From Vitis vinifera (taxonomy: Eukaryota; Streptophyta; Magnoliopsida; Vitales; Vitaceae): DNA of 64,000 nucleotides. Of this stretch, positions 50,493 to 62,240 are shown piece by piece. Made by a program: the position numbers and the translations under genes. The stretch is from positions 12,393,001 through 12,457,000 of the forward strand of contig NC_081822.1 of the NCBI RefSeq assembly GCF_030704535.1, in the 5' to 3' direction. The notes beneath the pieces were generated by a model, which was not told the DNA's origin, did no database searches, and worked only from the letters and a program-made list of their open reading frames with translations. Every line of letters begins with the position of its first letter. Positions within the stretch are counted from its first letter, which is position 1.

Positions 50493-51862
50493 GGAACCAG
50501 TATTGTCGAGGACCCGAGGAAAGACTCGATGGTCATCCATCAAGTTTCAAATTTTCAATAGTTCAGAAATTTCTAAGAATTTCGATTTTTTTTAATAAAG
50601 ACGTGTGGTTTAAGTTCAAAAAGTTACCTAATTCATAATTAAATCGGATTTAATTTAACATTCTGGATAATTAAAAAATATTAATGGATTATATGATTTC
50701 AATTATACAATTTACTTGTCTGAACTAGAAATTAATTCGGATTTACTCAACAATCTGGATATAGAAAAATATTGATTGATAATTTGATTTCAGTTATTCA
50801 ATTTACTTTTCATTTCTTATTGGTGTTAATCGATAGTGTGACTGATCCTCACGGCAAAGTATATTGTTCGGGTTATTTTTTAGAGATAACCAAACCCAAT
50901 CATTCATTATAAAGGAAAATAAATGTGCTCTCAAATCTGTTAAAATGATGTCTAATTTATTGCTAAAAGTCAACAGACCAAAAATGAAGTTAAGAGAAAA
51001 GGAAAAAATCTTAAAGTTACATTTGGTTATCGGAAAGTACCAAAAATTATCTATTTTTTCTAGCCTAAAGCTCTTTTTGAAATGGCAATTAAGCCAAAAG
51101 TCATCATCTGTGATAAGAATTTATAGATTATAAGTAAGAATATTTTATTTCTCACGCAAAATATATTTTCATGATATCAAAATTACCCTTTCAAAAAATC
51201 AAGATTTTAACTTACCTTTATAATTAAAACCAAAACCAATTGCCATTTTATTAGGTTTTCCTGGCAATGAAAAATCTAATTTAAAATTTTTCAACATTTA
51301 CTTAATAATCAATCAGAATAAAGGAAATTATTAATTGTATTCTTGAAAGGAGAAAAACCACAAAATTTCCATTACCCTATTTGAGATAAATGGTGCAGTT
51401 ATGGCAGAAAATGGTGAAGCAATGACCTCAAAAGCTATTAGAACCTTTAATCCTAATTGTTTTATGAATTAGGAATTGAACAAAAGAACCAGACAGAACA
51501 GAGATCGTGCTTCAAACAACATGAAGCAAGAACAGAATGGATTTGGTTTCAACCGATGCTCTCATTTCCTTAAAAGGCTGTCCAACCCACTCCCTGTTTA
51601 CTTAGTCTGCTGATTTTCAGCCATTGTTACCTGTGCCAAAGTGAATAGCTTACCGCTAGGGCTCATCATCAAACCACGGTAACCCAACAACAAGCTGAAT
51701 GGATGGCATAGGAGATATCATGCAATACATGTAAGATAAAAAAAAAAAACTTCTGGATCTCGGGCCAAAAATTGTTGAGATTAGAGCCAAAATTAAAAAT
51801 TCTAAAACTGCAGTTACTTCTAACAGAAATGCCAACATCCCTCCCTGGTGACAAGCACCAAC
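50493..51862. other. Intergenic region between the ER HSP90 and bL28 genes
   Basis: No gene is seen. The sequence is AT-rich beyond 50580. The part next to 51862 should hold the 3' untranslated region of the bL28 gene. Confidence 0.5.
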
Positions 51863-54800
51863 TCAAGAGTTTGCCACCAACCGCTCAGGAGCATCAACAT
51901 GTGAGCTCCCTTCCAGAACTCTTGCTGCGACCTCATTGGTTTCTTGAATGTCTGCACCTCCTTCCTCAAGCTGCACCTGTTTGCCAGACCCACCATATAT
52001 ATGTCTTCTGGCTTCTCTGCGAGCTGCTCTCTCAGCTAGTTTCAGTTCTTTAAAGCCCTGTTCAAATTTTACTTCATCCTCAGGTGAAAAGAAAACTACA
52101 TCCATCTCCCCAAGCTCTTCGTACATCTTCTCGATCTTTGCTTTCCAGAAGAGGCCCATTTCTGTGTCCATCTTGTGGTAGGGCGTCTTCAACAGGTATT
52201 CATCAATCCCACCTGCTTTGTCTATGCATCTGAGTGCATGCGTAGTGACCTTAACTCGAATGTGGCGGTCCAGGATGTAACTGAAGAGCCGCTTCTCCTG
52301 GACATTTGGCTTCCAACTCCTCCTTGTCCTATTTACCACCATTAAACAAAAAAAAAAATGATGAGCATGATGCATGATGTACTCTTTCTTGTTTTATGAA
52401 ACACATTTGTGTGTGTTTTTTTTTTTTGGGGGGGGAGGGGGGGGGGGGGGGGGGGGGGGAATGCTGGCAGAATCACAAGATACATAAATGGATGAGGAAA
52501 AGACTGCCATTGCTACTGTAGTTGTAAAGGTCCCATCCAAGTTAACCACAATGCACAAAATTATGCAACCAATGGTTATCATCTAATACTTACCTGGTAT
52601 AGCCCAAATCAAATGACACTCATGGTATCATGGAGCCAACAATATAATATGCCGTACAAAACTTAGCTGAGTGTCAATTAACAATGAGCCCCAGCATTTC
52701 ATTTTTAATCACTTTTCCAATCCTCCCCGTTTCCTCTCTTCTCCAGAACCGAAGTTCTTCTTGTTTCAATTGAAGTCATTTCCTATCAGTAATTTGATGT
52801 TTCAGTCGGTTAACTCATCAAACAAGATGATCCTAAGATTAAATAATGGTGTTTTGATCTGAATTTATGGTTTCTTTTCTTCCCTCTTTTTATATCATGT
52901 AATGTTCTCAGTCTATCTAGAACATTTGTGTTAAGCTTCCAAATTTAGCATTTGATCCAAATAAATCAAGTCCTATAATCTGAAAGGGAAAAAGAACAAT
53001 ATATCTTGAACCATGGCATGGAAGGTTGCGATCATCATCAGAACAATCTAAATGGACCATGTGATTAATGAGATAACAATCAAAATATAGCAACTTGTGG
53101 TAAAAAAAACCCAGGCTGACCAGCAAGATTAATCAACTCGTACAAAACACCAATTACATACAGCAATCAAGCACCAACTCTACAAGCTCTTGGATAAAAC
53201 ATCTACAAGTTTGCCCAGAAAAACTGAGAAAAAGTAAAAAATAGTTATGATTTTATCAATGCCTCATCCGAGCAGTAAGGATATGTCCTTGCTATAATTC
53301 ATTTCCAATGAATTAGGCAATCCAAAGGAAAATTTCCTTCTGCACAAGCTACCAAGTGATACATGACAAAGTTCTGAAGAACCATATCATGCACATAAAC
53401 ATATAGATGAGTTATCTTTTGTCATCTCTATGTTTATGTGCATACCACAACCCTAGTGACACACAATATAGAAACCTCATATAGGCATTATTGGACCTGA
53501 TGATATGCATTCACAGTTAAGATGGCTGAGATTGTGAATGATAAATGGAACTATAAATGAGCAGAGTGGCAAAGAGAGTGCTGGTCATACCACAACCCTT
53601 AATTCACCAAGACTTTCCTACCATGAACCACCAACCTCTGGCTCATACATCTACGAACCCCGGACAATGCCCATCACCACCAATGCTATGAAGCATCCAA
53701 GGATATTGTTTTACTGTTTTTGAGGACATTAGGCATACTAGGAATGGCCCAACATCTGACAAGGAGCAAATGATGTTGAAGTGATCATTAAGAAATGCCA
53801 GGGAAAGACTTCACATAGTGAATTAAAACAATTTTGGTGATTGTCAAAAGTGTCAACAATAAAGCCAGCAGGCACCATTTGGGGAGCACATGGGAGGGCA
53901 TGGGAACCGTCAACCATTTCAGGAATTGGGCAACCTCTAATGAAGATGAGAAGTGCCATAATGTTACTGGACAAGTAGAGCATGGTTCTTTCGTGGGCAA
54001 AAAGCATAAGAAGGCTTGGAGAGTAGCACCCTTATGCTTCTTTTGGACAGTTTGGAAGGAAAGGAACATAATTATGGACTAAGATATTATAGAAGATGAT
54101 CTTTAGTCTCTAATTAGCTTCTTTGATTGTCATTATGGACAGGTGGTGTTTTTGGTAGCCCCTCTTTTTTTTGTAGCTCTTCGTTTTTCTTGGTTGTGCC
54201 TTTTGACCCTCGGTGTATATTTCCTGTACAATTCGGGTTGCTCTTTTGATGCCTCCTTTTAATATGTATACTTTTTTACCTATCAAAAAAATAATAATCT
54301 TACTGGACAAGCAGAGAATTTTAAGAATGAATGCCTCCATAAAAACAATCTTCTCAAGCTGTCCAAATAATAGACTATTAAAAAAGCAGTTACAAGAAAT
54401 GAGATATCACGGATATGGAATCTCCTGCGTTTGCTTAACAGAAATCTACACAGCTAAACCACGTCCAAAGCACCCTTTAGAAGGAATCCTTGCCGCTCCA
54501 AATTATTGAACCTTCATTTTATGCTAGGTCGAATAATAATCCTACTCATAGCATCTCCATTTGAGAACAAAAGCCCCTCATTTCCCAGTTTCAAGCTTCG
54601 TAAAGCAGCATTTCACACTCAATTTCTATACTCTATGCACCAATCAGCACAAAACCAAAAATCCACTAATTTCTACTAAAACCAAAATCCGAAGTAAAAA
54701 TTTCCTCATTCAGCACTTCATCATCCCATACAGATCACAATATCCAGAGGCAATAAAAACATCCACGATTTTCACCTTCACTCAATTGAAGAGGCAGAAT

Positions 54801-55122
54801 ATAGACTGATGTTTTTCGAGATCTTCAGTTTTATCAGCAACCAAACATAGGCAAATTCCAAAAAATAAAAAATAAAACCTAAAAAATCAGTATATTGAGC
54901 TACTAATTGAAATAAAAGGAGAATGAGAGGGACTAACTTGTTACCGCCGTCTTCGCTGACGCGGTTGCCGAACTGGATGTGGCGACCAGCATAGATTCCA
55001 CGCTTGGCTCTACCCATCACCACCTTGCTGTCAGGAACATATTTCTTCAGCGATTCCTCCAATTTGTTGTCTCCCATTTTTTTCACGATCTTCTTCATCA
55101 TCTCCCTAGATCTGAACGCCAT
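51863..55122 (-). CDS. Organellar (probably mitochondrial) ribosomal protein bL28
   Basis: Two exons, 55122-54938 and 52328-51863, join with phase 2 (AA|G, Lys) into 216 residues. Residues from about 36 to 110 show the bL28 fold order: GRAKRGIYAGRHIQFGNRVS, then NKTRRSWKPNVQEKRLFS, then IRVKVTTHALRCIDKAGGID. A C-terminal extension of about 100 residues rich in Glu, Arg and Lys follows (DEYLLKTPYHKMDTEMG and onward), as in the plant mitochondrial-type protein rather than bacterial bL28 of about 78 residues. The N-terminus (MAFRSREMMKKIVKKMG) is basic and amphipathic but short for a transit peptide. Its role is as a structural protein of the large ribosomal subunit. The 2,609-base intron holds a LINE insertion and a long G-run. 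It lies upstream of the ER HSP90 on the same strand with about 1.6 kb between them. Confidence 0.93.
52416..52459. repeat. Homopolymer T-then-G tract in the bL28 intron
   Basis: Twelve T bases are followed by 32 bases that are all G except one A at 52436. Such a long G-run is very rare in plant introns and may reflect assembly or sequencing uncertainty in length. Confidence 0.9.
53981..54299 (+). mobile_element. 5'-truncated LINE, 3' end only
   Basis: The plus strand encodes GSFVGKKHKKAWRVAPLCFF followed by WTVWKERN, the C-terminal end of plant LINE polyproteins, then a T-rich 3' part ending TTTTTTACCTATC and an A-rich tail. It is flanked by a 17-bp duplication starting TTACTGGACAAG and ending AGAG (53964-53980 and 54300-54316) that differs at one base (T/C). 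It is inserted antisense in the bL28 intron. Confidence 0.85.
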
Positions 55123-56202
55123 TGATTGGCCTTCTAGTGTTCTGTGTACAGTTCTTGTGCTAGGGTTTGAGTCCGTCTAACATACACGCGACAGTATAGG
55201 AAATTGAAGCACTCAGCCAAACTCAAATGAGAACGGTGAGAAGCGAGAACAAACGAGTTGCAAACGCTTGGCCAAATCCTGTACTACTCGTTTTTAGGGT
55301 CTCGGATCCTCGCCGATTAAAATATATATATATAAATTACTTTTAAATTATGAGTGATTAAAAAAAAATCCAAGTTTCTCATTTCTTTGTTCATCTTTAA
55401 TTTCCTTTTATATTTATTTTTTAATATTTTTCCATTTTCCTTTTCATAAAAAAAAATTATAGAAAGGAAAAGATAATAAACATATAGTTTTAGTCATATC
55501 TTTTTAATTTTTTAATTTATTTTTGTTTTTATATTTTATAATTGAAAAAGTTAAATTTTTATTCTTAGTTTTATTTTTTATTATTAATAATATAACATTT
55601 TAAGTAATTTACTTTCATTAAATTTAATATTTATAATAGTATTTTAAAATGTAATTTTTCATATGTTTGAAAGGGAGCTCTGACAAAAAAAAAATTTATA
55701 ATTTTATATATATTTTAGAATTTTTATATGATATATTATTATTATTATTATTATTATATATAAAAATTATATTAAAATCATCTAAAAAATATTTTTTAAT
55801 ATTTTTATTTTAAATTATATATTAAAATAATTTTTGACATGTTCTTGTATTTTCGAAGATATTTTTATTCAATGCATCCCAAATGTCCTTAGCTACTTTG
55901 TATTAAAAATAAATATCAAACAATTCATTTGTAAGAGTGCTAAGAATGATATGTTTAACTTGTATATTAATAGTGTCCCAGGTAGACAAAAACTCAGAGT
56001 TATCCTTAAGTTTTAGGTTAGTCAAAACATGTTCCATGTTCACAACATCAATTATAGAAAAAACCTTTTTTTGTCATCTCTTAAAGAACATCTCAATAAA
56101 GAGATCAATTTTAAAGGTATCAGGACGAGTGTGAACTAGGGAAGTTTCCATTTAAAGAACCTATTTTAAGGTTGTTGGTTCAATAAGTCTTCAAAAAATA
56201 AA
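55123..56202. other. Upstream region of the bL28 gene, then AT-rich DNA
   Basis: The first 200 bases have mixed composition and should contain the promoter; no clear TATA box was chosen. After 55310 the sequence is very AT-rich with an (ATT)n run at about 55733-55757. No gene is seen. Confidence 0.5.
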
Positions 56203-58175
56203 GGTGAAATCATATAACCATACACTAATTACAAAAAATATAAGATTTTAAAACATTACTTTTTACTTCTTAATTTTGATGTAAAATGGGAAAAAATATT
56301 GTCTCTAATAGTACTTTCAAATTTGTTCCATAATTACCCTCAAAAGTAAAGGACAAAGTATACACCAATTTAATATCATCTATTACAAGTACATATGTCA
56401 TTTATTTTTATTATTTCTCTCATATCAATATATTTCCTTTATCGCGTGCCACGTTCCCATTTATTTTTTCCTCTCCTGCCATCATAATCTATTATCACCT
56501 ATTATAGTTTTTATAATTATATTTCTCTTTTTCTTTTAAATTCTTTTTAATATGCTCGTGTATTTTCACATAAAACTTCTTTAATTTTAATTTATTTTTA
56601 CTCTCTAATTTCTCTATATTTATTGATTTTAATTAATTTTTTTGACATATTAAACTTAAAATGATAATATATATATAGTAAATAATTAATATAAAAATTT
56701 TTTAAAAAAACAAAATATATAATGGACAAAAATGAAAATATTATCCCACAAATAATAATGATTTTAAATCTTAATTATAATAATACATTTTATAAATTAA
56801 GATTTAAATTTAAAATTTCCATTTTATTATTTAGAAGTTTATGATATAAGATTTTTTATATTAATACTAAACAAAAGATTTATTTATTTTGTAAATTCTA
56901 TCGCATGTAAAAGTAAAAATACCATTATAATACTATTTTATTATTTACATTATTTTTCTTTTAATTTTTATTTTAAATTTATCATATCAAAATCACAATA
57001 AGTGATAGTACTTTTATCATTTTTCTCATGATTCTAAATTGATTGTGGATCTAACTTTTTTTTGGTTAAAATCTTTAATTTTTAATTAAAATAAAATATA
57101 AAAGAAAATATATTTTTCATAAAAAAAAATTGTATTTAACCTTTTATATTAATTTCATAAAAAATAGGTACATCCTTAAAAAAAAAAAAGGTAAATTAAT
57201 GTTTAGGAGAACCGAAAACACTATCATACTTATCACGGTGTATATATTCATTTGGGGCCCTCAATAAGTAATTGGAGGTCTTTGTCTACCCCAAAAAGAA
57301 CTTTAGGATCCTAGATATATCCATTCTTAGAGAAACCAAGACCCCCTATTTTCATTTTCATGGTTCATATGTTCCATTAGGGACCCTTGAGAAGGAATTA
57401 GAGGTTATTCCCTACTTTAACACGGACATTGGAATCCAAGGTACATCATAAAGACAATTTGGTACATATTTCATAAAATTTGGCATATCCTTAAAAAAAA
57501 TTTGTGCATCAAATCCATGAGCTACCAAGAACTCTATATTATTACCCGTGGTTCGTTTATTTCTTTAGGGATCTTTAGGAAGTAATTAGAGGTCGTTCCC
57601 TACTCCGAAACGAACTTTGGAACCCTAGGTACATCCTTAAGGAAATTTGGTACATCGTAAAGAAATTTTGGTACATCAAATCCTCGGGCTATCAAGACCC
57701 CTATCTATCTTCCCATGGTCCATATTATTTTTTTAGGACCCTTAGGTAGTGATTGAAGGTCATTCCCCACATCGAAACGAACATTGGAACTTTTGGTACA
57801 TCCTTTACAAAATTTGGTTCATCCTTAAAAATATTTGATACATACAATCCTTGAGCTATTAAAACCTCTATATTATTACCCATGGTCCGTTTATTCCTTT
57901 AGGGATCTTTGGGAAGTGATTGGAAATCGTTCCATACTTCGAAATGGACTTTGGAACCCTAGGTATATCATTAAGAAAATTTGATACATCCAATTCTTGA
58001 GGTAACGGGACACTTATCTCCATTTCCATAATCCATTTCTTCCTATGGAGACTCTCGGGAAGTTATTGAAGGTCGTTCCCCACCTCATAACGGGCTTTGG
58101 CAACATTGATACATCCTTTACAAAATTTGGTACATTATTTACAAAATTTGGTAAATCCTTCACAAAAATTAGTAC
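56203..58175 (+). repeat. Left arm of the 6-kb foldback element
   Basis: Landmarks shared in inverted order with 60330-62231 include GTGCCACGTTCCCA or its variant, CACCTATTATAGTTTTTAT, GATTGTGGATCTAACTTTTT, ACACTATCATACTTATCA, GGTGTATATATTC and AGGTCGTTCCCTACTCCGAA. The inner part (57420-58175) consists of older, diverged copies of the central repeat. Confidence 0.8.
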
Positions 58176-60330
58176 ATTATGAAGGATGTACCAAATTTTG
58201 TGAATGATATACCAAGGGTTTCAAAGTGCGTTCTGAGGTGAGGATCGACCCCCAATCACTTCCTTATGGGTTCCAAAATGAAATCATATACCATCCATGT
58301 TCAAATGGGGGACTTGGAAACAATAGGATTGAATGTACCAAATTTTGTGAAGGATGTACCATGGGTTCCAAAGTGTGTTTCGAGGTGGGGATCGGACTCC
58401 AATCACTTTCTTATGGGTTCCAAAATGAAATCATGGACCATCCATGTTCAAATGGGGGTCCTAGAAGTAATAGGATTGGATGTACCAAATTTAATGAAGG
58501 ATGTACCAAATTTTGTGAAAGATGTACCAAATTTTATGAAGAATGTACCAAGGATTCCAAAGTGCGTTCCGATGTGGGGATCGACCCCCAATCACTTCCT
58601 TATGGCTTCCAAAATGAAATCATGGATCATCCATGTTTAGATGGAGGTCTCGGTAGCAATAGAATAGGATGTACAAAATTTAATGAAGGATGTACCAAAT
58701 TTTGTGAAGGATGTACCAAGGGTTCTAAAGTGCATTTCTAAGTGGGGATCGACCCTTAATCACTTCCTTATGGGTTCCAAAATGAAATCATGTATCATCC
58801 ATGTTCAGATGAGAGACCCGGAAACAATAGGATCAAATGTACCAAATTTAATGAAGAATGTACCAAAATTTGTGAAGAATGTACCAAGCGTTCCAAAGTG
58901 CTTTCCAAGGTGGGGATCGACCTACAATCACTTCCTTATGGCTTCCAAAATGAAATCATGGACCATCCATGTTCGGATAGGAGACTCGGAAGCAATAGGA
59001 TCGGATGTATCAAATTTAATGAATGATGTACCAAACTTTGTAAAGGATGTACCAAGCGTTCAAAAGTGAGTTTCGAGGTAGGGATCGACCCCCAATCACT
59101 TCCTTATGGGTTCCAAAATGAAATCATGGACCATCCATATTCAGATGGGAGACTCGGAAGCAATACGATCGAATGTACTAAATTTAATGAAGGATGTACC
59201 AAATTTTGTGAAGGATATACCAAGGGTTCCAAAGTGCGTTCTAAGGTGGGGATCGACCCCCAATCACTTCCTTATGGGTTCCAAAATGAAATCATGGACC
59301 AACTATGTTCAGATGGGGGTCCCAAAAATAATAGAATCAGATGTACCAAATTTAACGAAGAATTTACCAAATTTTGTGAAGGATGTACCAAGGGTTCCAA
59401 AGTGTGTTGTGATGTTGGGATCGGGCCCTAATTACTTCCTTATGGGTTTCAAAATGAAATCATGGACCATTCATGATACATCCTTCACAAAATTTGGTAC
59501 ATCCTTCATTAAATTTGGATGGTCCATGATTTCTTTTTGGAACCCATAAGGAAGTGATTGGGGACCGATCCCCACCTCAAAACGCACTTTGGAACACTTG
59601 GTACATCCTTCACAAAATAGGGTACATCTTTCACAAAATTTGGTACATCCTTCATTAAATTTGGTACATCAAATCCTATTACTTTCGGGACCCCCATCTG
59701 AACATGGATGGTCCATGATTTCCTTTAGTACCCAATAAGGAAGTTATTGGGGGCCGATCCCCACCTTGGAACGCAGTTTGGAACCCTTGGTACATCCTTC
59801 ACAAAATTTGATATATCCTTCATTAAATTTGGTACATCCGATTCTATTACTTCCAGGTCCCCCATCTTAATATGGATGACCCATGATTTTATTTTGGAAC
59901 CCATAAGGAAGTGATTGGGGGTTGATCCCCACCTCGGAATGCACTTTGGAACCTTTGGTACATCTTTTACAAAATTTGATATATCATTCAGTAAATTTGG
60001 TACATCTGATCCTATTATTTACCAAACTTCCATCTGAACATAGATGGACTATGATTTCATTTTGGAACCCACAAGGAAGTCATTGGAGGTCGATCCCCAC
60101 CTCATAACGCACTTTGAAACGCTTGGTACATCCTTCACAAAATTTGGTACATCCTTCATTAAATTTGGCAGATCCGATCATATTATTTTCGGGTCCCCCA
60201 TCTAAATATGGATGGTACATGATTTCATTTTGGAACCCATAAGGAAGTGATTTTGGGTCGATCCCTGCCTCGAAACGCACTTTGGAACCCTTGGTACATT
60301 CTTCACAAAATTTGGTACATCCTTCATAAT
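58176..60330. repeat. 168-bp tandem array with a central inversion
   Basis: In the plus orientation a GATCG marker (GGGGATCGACCCCCAATCAC and variants) recurs at about 58243, 58390, 58579, 58747, 58916, 59083, 59251 and 59419, giving spacings of 147, 189, 168, 169, 167, 168 and 168. Each unit contains two or more 21-bp subunits of the form GTACCAAATTT...GAAGGAT; the 147 and 189 spacings are one subunit less and one more. From about 59478 to 60330 the array continues in reverse complement with the same period. Open frames across it encode 56-residue peptide repeats with no known family. Confidence 0.88.
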
Positions 60331-62231
60331 GTACCAAATTTTGTGAAGAATGTTCCAAATTTTATAAAGAATGTACCAATATTGCCAAAGTCCGTTATGA
60401 GGCCAGGAGCAACCTTCAATAACTTCCCGAGGATCTCCAAAGGAAGAAATTGACTATGGAAATGGAGATAAGTGTCCCGTTTGCTAAAGGATTAGATGTA
60501 CCAAATTTTCTCAATGATATACCTAGGGTTCCAAAGTCCATTTCGGAGTAGGGAACAATCTCCAATCACTTCCCAAAGATCCCTAAAGGAATAAATGGAC
60601 CATGGGTAATAAGATAGAGATTTCGATAGTTCAAGGATTGAATGTATCAAATATTTTTAAAGATGTACCAAATTTTTTAAATGATGTACCAAATTTTGTG
60701 AAGAATGTACCAAATTTTGTAAAGGATGTGTCAAGAGTGCCAAACTTTGTTTCGAGGTGGAGAATGACCTACAATCACTACCTAAGGGTTCTCAAAGGAT
60801 AATATGGACCATGAGAAAATAGATAAGGGTCTCGATAGCCCGAGAATTGGATGTACCAAAAAATTTTAACGATGTACCAAATTTCCTTAAGGATGTACCT
60901 ATGGTTCTAAAGTTCGTTTCGGAGTAGGGAACGACCTCTAATTACTTCCTAAAGATCCTTAAAGAAATAAACAAACCATGGGTAATAATATAGAGGTCCC
61001 GGTAGCTCATGGATTGGATGTATCAAATTGTTTTAAGGATGTGCCAGATTTTATGAAATATATACCAAATTTTGTAAAAGATGTACTAAATTGTCTTTAG
61101 GATGTACCTTGGGTTCTAATGTCCATTCCAGGGTAGGGAATAACCTCCAATTCCTTCTCGAGGGTCCCAAAGGAATACATGAACCATGAGAATGGAGATA
61201 GGGGTCTTGATTCCTCTAAGAATGGATATACTTAAGGTTCCAAAGTTCCTTTTGGGGTGGGCGAGGATCTCTAATTTCTTATCGAGGGTTCTAAAGGAAT
61301 ATATACACCATGATAAGTATGATAGTGTTTCCGGTTCCCCTGAGCATTAATTTACCTATTTCTTTTAAGGATGTACCTATTTTTTATGAAATTAATATAA
61401 AAGGTTACATACATTTTTTTTATGAAAAATATATTTTCTTATATATTTTATTTTAATTAAAAATTAAATATTTTAACCAAAAAAAAAAAAGTTAGATCCA
61501 CAATCAAGTTAAAATCATAAGAAAAATGATAAAAGCGTCATCAATTATTGTGATTTTGATATGATAAATTTAAAATGAAAATTAAAAGAAAAATAATATA
61601 AATAATAAAATAGTATTACAAAGATATTTTTACTTTTACATGTGATATAATTTACAAAATAAATAAATCTTTTATTTAGTATTAATATAAAATATCTTAT
61701 ATCATAAACTTCTAAATAATAAAATAGAATTTTTAAATTTAAACCTTAATTTATAAAATGTATTATTATAATTAATATTTAAAATCACATAATATATTAT
61801 TTGTGGGATAATATTTTCATTTTTGTCCATTATATATTTTGTTTTTATTTATTTTTTTATATTAACTATTTATTATATATTATCATTTTAAGTTTAATAT
61901 GTCAAAAAATAATTAAAATCAATAAATGTGGAGAAATTAAAGAGTAAAAAAATTAAAATTAAAGAAGTTTTATGAGAAAATGCACAAGTATATTAAAAAG
62001 AATATAAAGAAAAAAAAAGAAAAAAAATAATAAAAACTATAATAGGTGACAATGGATTATGGTGGTAGGAGAGGAAAAAAAAAAAAAGTGGAAACGTGGC
62101 AAGTGGTAAGGGAGATACATTGATGTGAGAGAAATAATAAAAATAAATTACACAGGTGGTATTAAATTGATGTATAAAGTTTTAAAATCTCATATTTTTT
62201 TATAGTTGGTGAATGGTTATATGATTTTCCC
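60331..62231 (-). repeat. Right arm of the 6-kb foldback element
   Basis: It is the inverted partner of 56203-58175. The junction with the array is itself a local palindrome: TGGTACATCCTTCA, then AATGTACCAAATTTTGTG. A matching palindromic junction is found at about 58175. Confidence 0.8.
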
Positions 62232-62240
62232 AAAAATAAA

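Larger units (their letters stand above)
56203..62231. mobile_element. 6-kb foldback element, Mutator-like by ends and target duplication
   Basis: The ends read inward GGTGAAATCATATAACC and GGGAAAATCATATAACC. A perfect 9-bp duplication, AAAAATAAA, flanks them (56194-56202 and 62232-62240). The arms (56203 to about 58175, and 62231 to about 60330) are inverted copies of each other over almost 2 kb, with an extra stretch of about 100 bases in the left arm near 56260-56370. The middle is a 168-bp tandem array that inverts at about 59478. No transposase is recognisable. The long inverted arms plus 9-bp duplication point to a non-autonomous MULE or foldback transposon. Confidence 0.8.

Noticed and set aside
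58226..59549. Cys-rich repeat proteins as real genes
   Set aside because: The frames overlap each other in two phases, have no start context or introns, and arise from a multiple-of-3 satellite inside a foldback transposon. Kept as a finding only.
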